Source: Telopea speciosissima (lineage: Eukaryota > Streptophyta > Magnoliopsida > Proteales > Proteaceae). Taken from it: a stretch of 64,000 nucleotides of DNA. Position numbers and translations under genes: made by a program. Shown piece after piece: positions 61,298-64,000 of this stretch. The stretch's first letter is position 1. Every line of letters starts with the position of its first letter. Below the pieces are notes generated by a model that was not told the DNA's origin, made no database searches, and saw only the letters and a list, made by a program, of their open reading frames with translations. The stretch is from contig NC_057922.1 in the NCBI RefSeq assembly GCF_018873765.1, positions 8,941,563 to 9,005,562 on the forward strand. The letters run 5' to 3'.

Positions 61298-61469
61298 GGG
61301 AAGAGTTCTGTCCTGGAGTATGGCCCTTAAGCATAGGAGACAATGGGAACGCCCATAGAAATATCAACAAGGGGTGGGATTTGCATATTTCATGGGGGTG
61401 GGATAGTCATTTCACCCCATCTTGTGTTTGGGTGCAGGAGCCATGCTCCCGAATAGAGTCCCTTTTCCC
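61298..61469. mobile_element. Probable foldback MITE
   Basis: The left end GGGAAGAGTTCTGTCCTGGA and the inverted right end GGGAAAAGGGACTCTATTCG are followed by GAGTATGGC and GAGCATGGC. No target duplication is detected. Confidence 0.45.
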
Positions 61470-62162
61470 TGGGCAGAAGCCTGTATGACTGAGGCTTGCT
61501 ACATGAACAGTACGCATGCATGCAAATAAGTGGGTTGAGATTTGGGCGTTGTAGTCTACCAAATCCAACCGGAACATTATGTGGGCGTTAAGACAACACA
61601 GGCTTGGATTATAAAGCCCACTACAATCTTGGACCAGGCCAGGATGGGCTTTTCAAATCTATTGAGCTTGGTGTTCCTATATATGAGCTTCTGTGGTATT
61701 TTACGATTTAACGTTGTAGCTTCGTGGAAGAAATCTGGGAGCTAGGGTTTGCAAGCTAGGGTTTTCTCATACTTGCGTTTTGGTATTTTATCGGGAACGT
61801 GTCTTATTTTTTCTTTCACATGTTTTTTTGATGATGAACTTTTGCCCAATTCAACATGTATTTCTGTTTTTTTTTTTTTTTTTTTTTTGTGATAAGAGTA
61901 TTTCTTGTTCTGTCAAACCTATTCTTTTGAGGGTTTTAGTCAGTTCGTTACGCGGGTACAGGAGAACAAATTGGATTTGCCAAACAGTTTTTAGGCATTT
62001 TGTCACTGAATGCTTACTAGAAAAGAAGAACAGTTTGGAATTGATAGATGGTTGCAAGGCCTTCACTTTGTTCATGGCCCAATGATCACTGTCATAGTTT
62101 TAGTTCACTGTATTGAATTGGGTATTAGCCAGTTCTGAAATCGACACCGATAACATATCTAT

Positions 62163-62335
62163 GAATCTTTATCCCCGGCCTCCAGTTCCCTGTCCTGCCT
62201 AGTTCTCCAGTTCCTCTAACAAAGGGGGCTGGAATGATCACCCTACCCCTGCCCAAACACTCTGCTCCGGTGGAGTCCACCACCACCCTATTATAGGAAC
62301 TGGGGAACTGGGGAACTGAAGGAGATAATTTTCCC
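62163..62335. mobile_element. Mutator-type foldback MITE nested in a TATCG-rich repeat
   Basis: The left interior CAGTTCCCTGTCCTGCCTAG pairs with the right GGGGAACTGGGGAACTG. The exact 9-bp direct repeat CATATCTAT lies at 62154-62162 and 62336-62344. The flanks join into a TATCG-type dispersed repeat that the element interrupted. Confidence 0.8.
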
Positions 62336-62782
62336 CATATCTATCACCTATCTGATACACAAGTATCCATATTGGATGGTACCGATACAGATCGGTACCC
62401 AATACCAATTCCCCCTAAAACCCTATTCACGATCGCAAGTATATGTGAAATTGTATTTATCACATTGTTACTAAAAAATAGTAATTGAATTATCAAACAG
62501 CGTTTATATTAGTTATCACTTTTATTTCTTGAAATTATATAGAGACAGTGTCCATTACACTTGTCCATAAAACCATTGTAACATGGCATCAATAGGGCTA
62601 TCTATATAAATTTATATATTTAACCAACCAAACACTGGAAGATTGGACCATATAGGGGCATTAAGGACATAAAACAAATACCCCATAGCCATGGAATATC
62701 AGGTCTAGTGCAAGAAATTAGAAGAAAGAGGAATATAATACTAAGTATTCCATTAGATCACTCAGGTAAATTCATTATCAAA

Positions 62783-63358
62783 TCACCACTCTTGAAGAGA
62801 CGATACGAGAAACCCGTTTTCATCACGAATTTCGCCCGAAAAGAAATCTGTAGCCATTGAATCTAACCTGAACGGACTGTGAAGAGGCGCTTCTTTCACG
62901 TCCTCCAACAAATTCATAAGCTCCTCATCTTGTCCCCACCAATGATCCAAATTTGAACCAGAACCAGAGCAAGATCCCGGTTGGACCGTCTCCTTCCGGC
63001 ATTCGTTCGTCCCCAGATCGAGAGCGGCTTTGGCGGCGGCCAACTGTATATCTCTGGGTGACGACGAGAGGGGTTGAGGGAGCGAACCTGCTGAATCGGG
63101 AAAGTTGAGTGTAGCCGCTTTGCCTCTCAAGAAGAACGCCGCCGAGTCGTAGGCACGAGCGGCCATCTCCGGTGACACGAACGAACCGAGCCAGACTCTG
63201 GTTTTCTTCTTTGGTAAGCGAATCTCAGAGACGAAACGACCCCAACTTCGTCTACGAACACCTCGGAATGCCAACTCGGGCTGGCTGGACCGTTTCTTTG
63301 ACTCTGGTCCTTCATTGTTTGTTCCGGTTACAAGAGCTTCTTCTTCTGCTTGTGACAT
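62783..63358 (-). CDS. AP2/ERF transcription factor, DREB subfamily
   Basis: A single-exon gene of 191 residues starting [18 protein letters not shown]. It has one AP2/ERF DNA-binding domain at residues 31-88: [40 protein letters not shown], then [15 protein letters not shown]. Val at position 14 of the domain fits the DREB group, which binds DRE/CRT or related elements in stress and developmental control; position 19 is Leu, not the Glu of CBF/DREB1. A basic KKRSS before the domain could be a nuclear signal. The C-terminus is acidic ([15 protein letters not shown]), possibly an activation region, and ends SSLQEW. Most similar by eye to ERF008-ERF011-type (A-5) proteins. Lack of introns is normal for the family. 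The gene appears intact. Confidence 0.92.
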   Translation of the reverse strand: MSQAEEEALVTGTNNEGPESKKRSSQPELAFRGVRRRSWGRFVSEIRLPKKKTRVWLGSFVSPEMAARAYDSAAFFLRGKAATLNFPDSAGSLPQPLSSSPRDIQLAAAKAALDLGTNECRKETVQPGSCSGSGSNLDHWWGQDEELMNLLEDVKEAPLHSPFRLDSMATDFFSGEIRDENGFLVSSLQEW

Positions 63359-64000
63359 TGCAAAAGTAGCTTCCGAGAGAGAGAGAGAGAGAGAGAGTGA
63401 GAGAAGATGAAGAAGATGAGAAGAGCAGAGAAGGAGGATTCACGGGGTTTTTGTAGTGTGTGTAGTAAAGAGGGGAGACATTGACGTGGGTCCCACTGAT
63501 AGGGATGGAAATGACGGAAAAGAGTACATCATCCGCACAATCGCGTCGCATCTGTAATTACCAAATCTGGTCCTACCAAACAAATTAATGCCCTTATGTG
63601 TCCCCTTTTTTTCTTTTTTTTTTCCTACCTCATTTTTATTTATTTAATATCTGGTTTTGTTTAGTTATAAGTTACATTTAATTCAAGATAAATTATTAAA
63701 ATGAAATAATAACCATGTCGGCAATGGGGTTAATTGGTAATATAATTAAGCAGTAAGAAGCGGTAACTGGTCTGGTAGGTTTTGGTTTTTTACCATTGCT
63801 CAAACTTAAATGCAACAAGAGGCCATAATAAAAAAACCACAAATTTCAACAGATGGGGTTAGACGGATGTGGTAATTATACTATAGTCTAATTGGATGCC
63901 ACGTCTCCCTTTCTAAAACTTAGATGAGACACTACGCATGGGGGAATAATTAACACTGTTGCACTACACAGCTTTAGGAATTGCAGAGGATTAAAATCCT
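63359..64000. promoter_or_regulatory. 5' UTR and promoter region of the AP2/ERF gene
   Basis: Sequence upstream (on the minus strand) of the start codon at 63358. A (GA)n tract at 63375-63398 lies in the probable 5' UTR; CT repeats are common in plant 5' UTRs. A TATA box was not confidently placed. AT-rich DNA without genes continues to the window end. Confidence 0.5.
63375..63398 (+). repeat. (GA)n microsatellite in the ERF 5' UTR
   Basis: GAGAGA units interrupted once by GTGA, about 17 bp upstream of the AP2/ERF start codon (read as CT on the coding strand). Confidence 0.85.

Larger units (their letters stand above)
57726..62782. other. Intergenic region between galactosyltransferase and AP2/ERF genes
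   Basis: Divided among MITEs (60003, 60834, 61298, 62163) and degraded repeats. Segments with GAATGACAGCTCCACCCTCC (58490) and AATGACCACCATGCCC (57215) resemble the central part of foldback elements. CTAGCTAGCTAGCTA lies near 59540. No gene is recognised. Confidence 0.6.

Noticed and set aside
1..64000. CRISPR arrays, bacterial operons or rRNA genes
   Set aside because: The window is plant nuclear DNA with spliced genes. No spaced direct-repeat array or rRNA sequence was seen.

Overview
The window is nuclear DNA from a flowering plant. It holds intron-rich plant genes (a SPF30-type Tudor splicing factor, a VPS9-domain Rab5 exchange factor, an MMD1/At1g33420-type PHD protein, a family-31 beta-1,3-galactosyltransferase and a DREB-type AP2/ERF factor). 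Around and inside them lie plant transposons: Mutator-like elements that carry host gene pieces, a Ty3/gypsy chromovirus, tRNA-derived SINEs and foldback MITEs. The species cannot be fixed from sequence alone. The very long transposon-filled introns would suit a basal eudicot, magnoliid or woody plant, but that is only an inference.

Layout. Positions 1-12,600 form a transposon block. A small MITE is followed by three Mutator-like elements, at 896-2771, 3575-10066 and 10156-12557. The first carries two exon-like fragments of unidentified host genes. The second was split by a chromovirus (3833-9056, target duplication ATAGC). The third carries a four-exon, inactivated xyloglucan endotransglucosylase/hydrolase (XTH) gene. 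The SPF30 homologue runs 13187-21207 (+, 8 exons). A fourth Mutator-like element, about 22660-24430, carries a broken ABCC-transporter fragment. The VPS9A homologue runs 27976-42435 (+, 6 exons, including one GC-AG intron). It is convergent with the PHD-finger gene at 42849-49852 (-, 5 exons). The galactosyltransferase lies at 53586-57725 (-, 8 exons) and the single-exon AP2/ERF gene at 62783-63358 (-).

The host genes are unrelated housekeeping or regulatory loci: splicing, endosomal Rab5 activation, chromatin reading, Golgi glycosylation and transcription. They do not form a pathway. All exon joins were placed by hand from splice consensus, reading phase and similarity to known families, and every join keeps frame.

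The most notable theme is Mutator-type activity. Four elements of 1.3-2.4 kb (excluding the chromovirus insertion), three of them carrying host sequence, sit beside at least six foldback MITEs of about 150-200 bp. Exact or near-exact 9-bp target duplications can be read directly beside most of them. The chromovirus is dead, and all seven of its in-frame stops look like C-to-T changes, mostly CAG to TAG.
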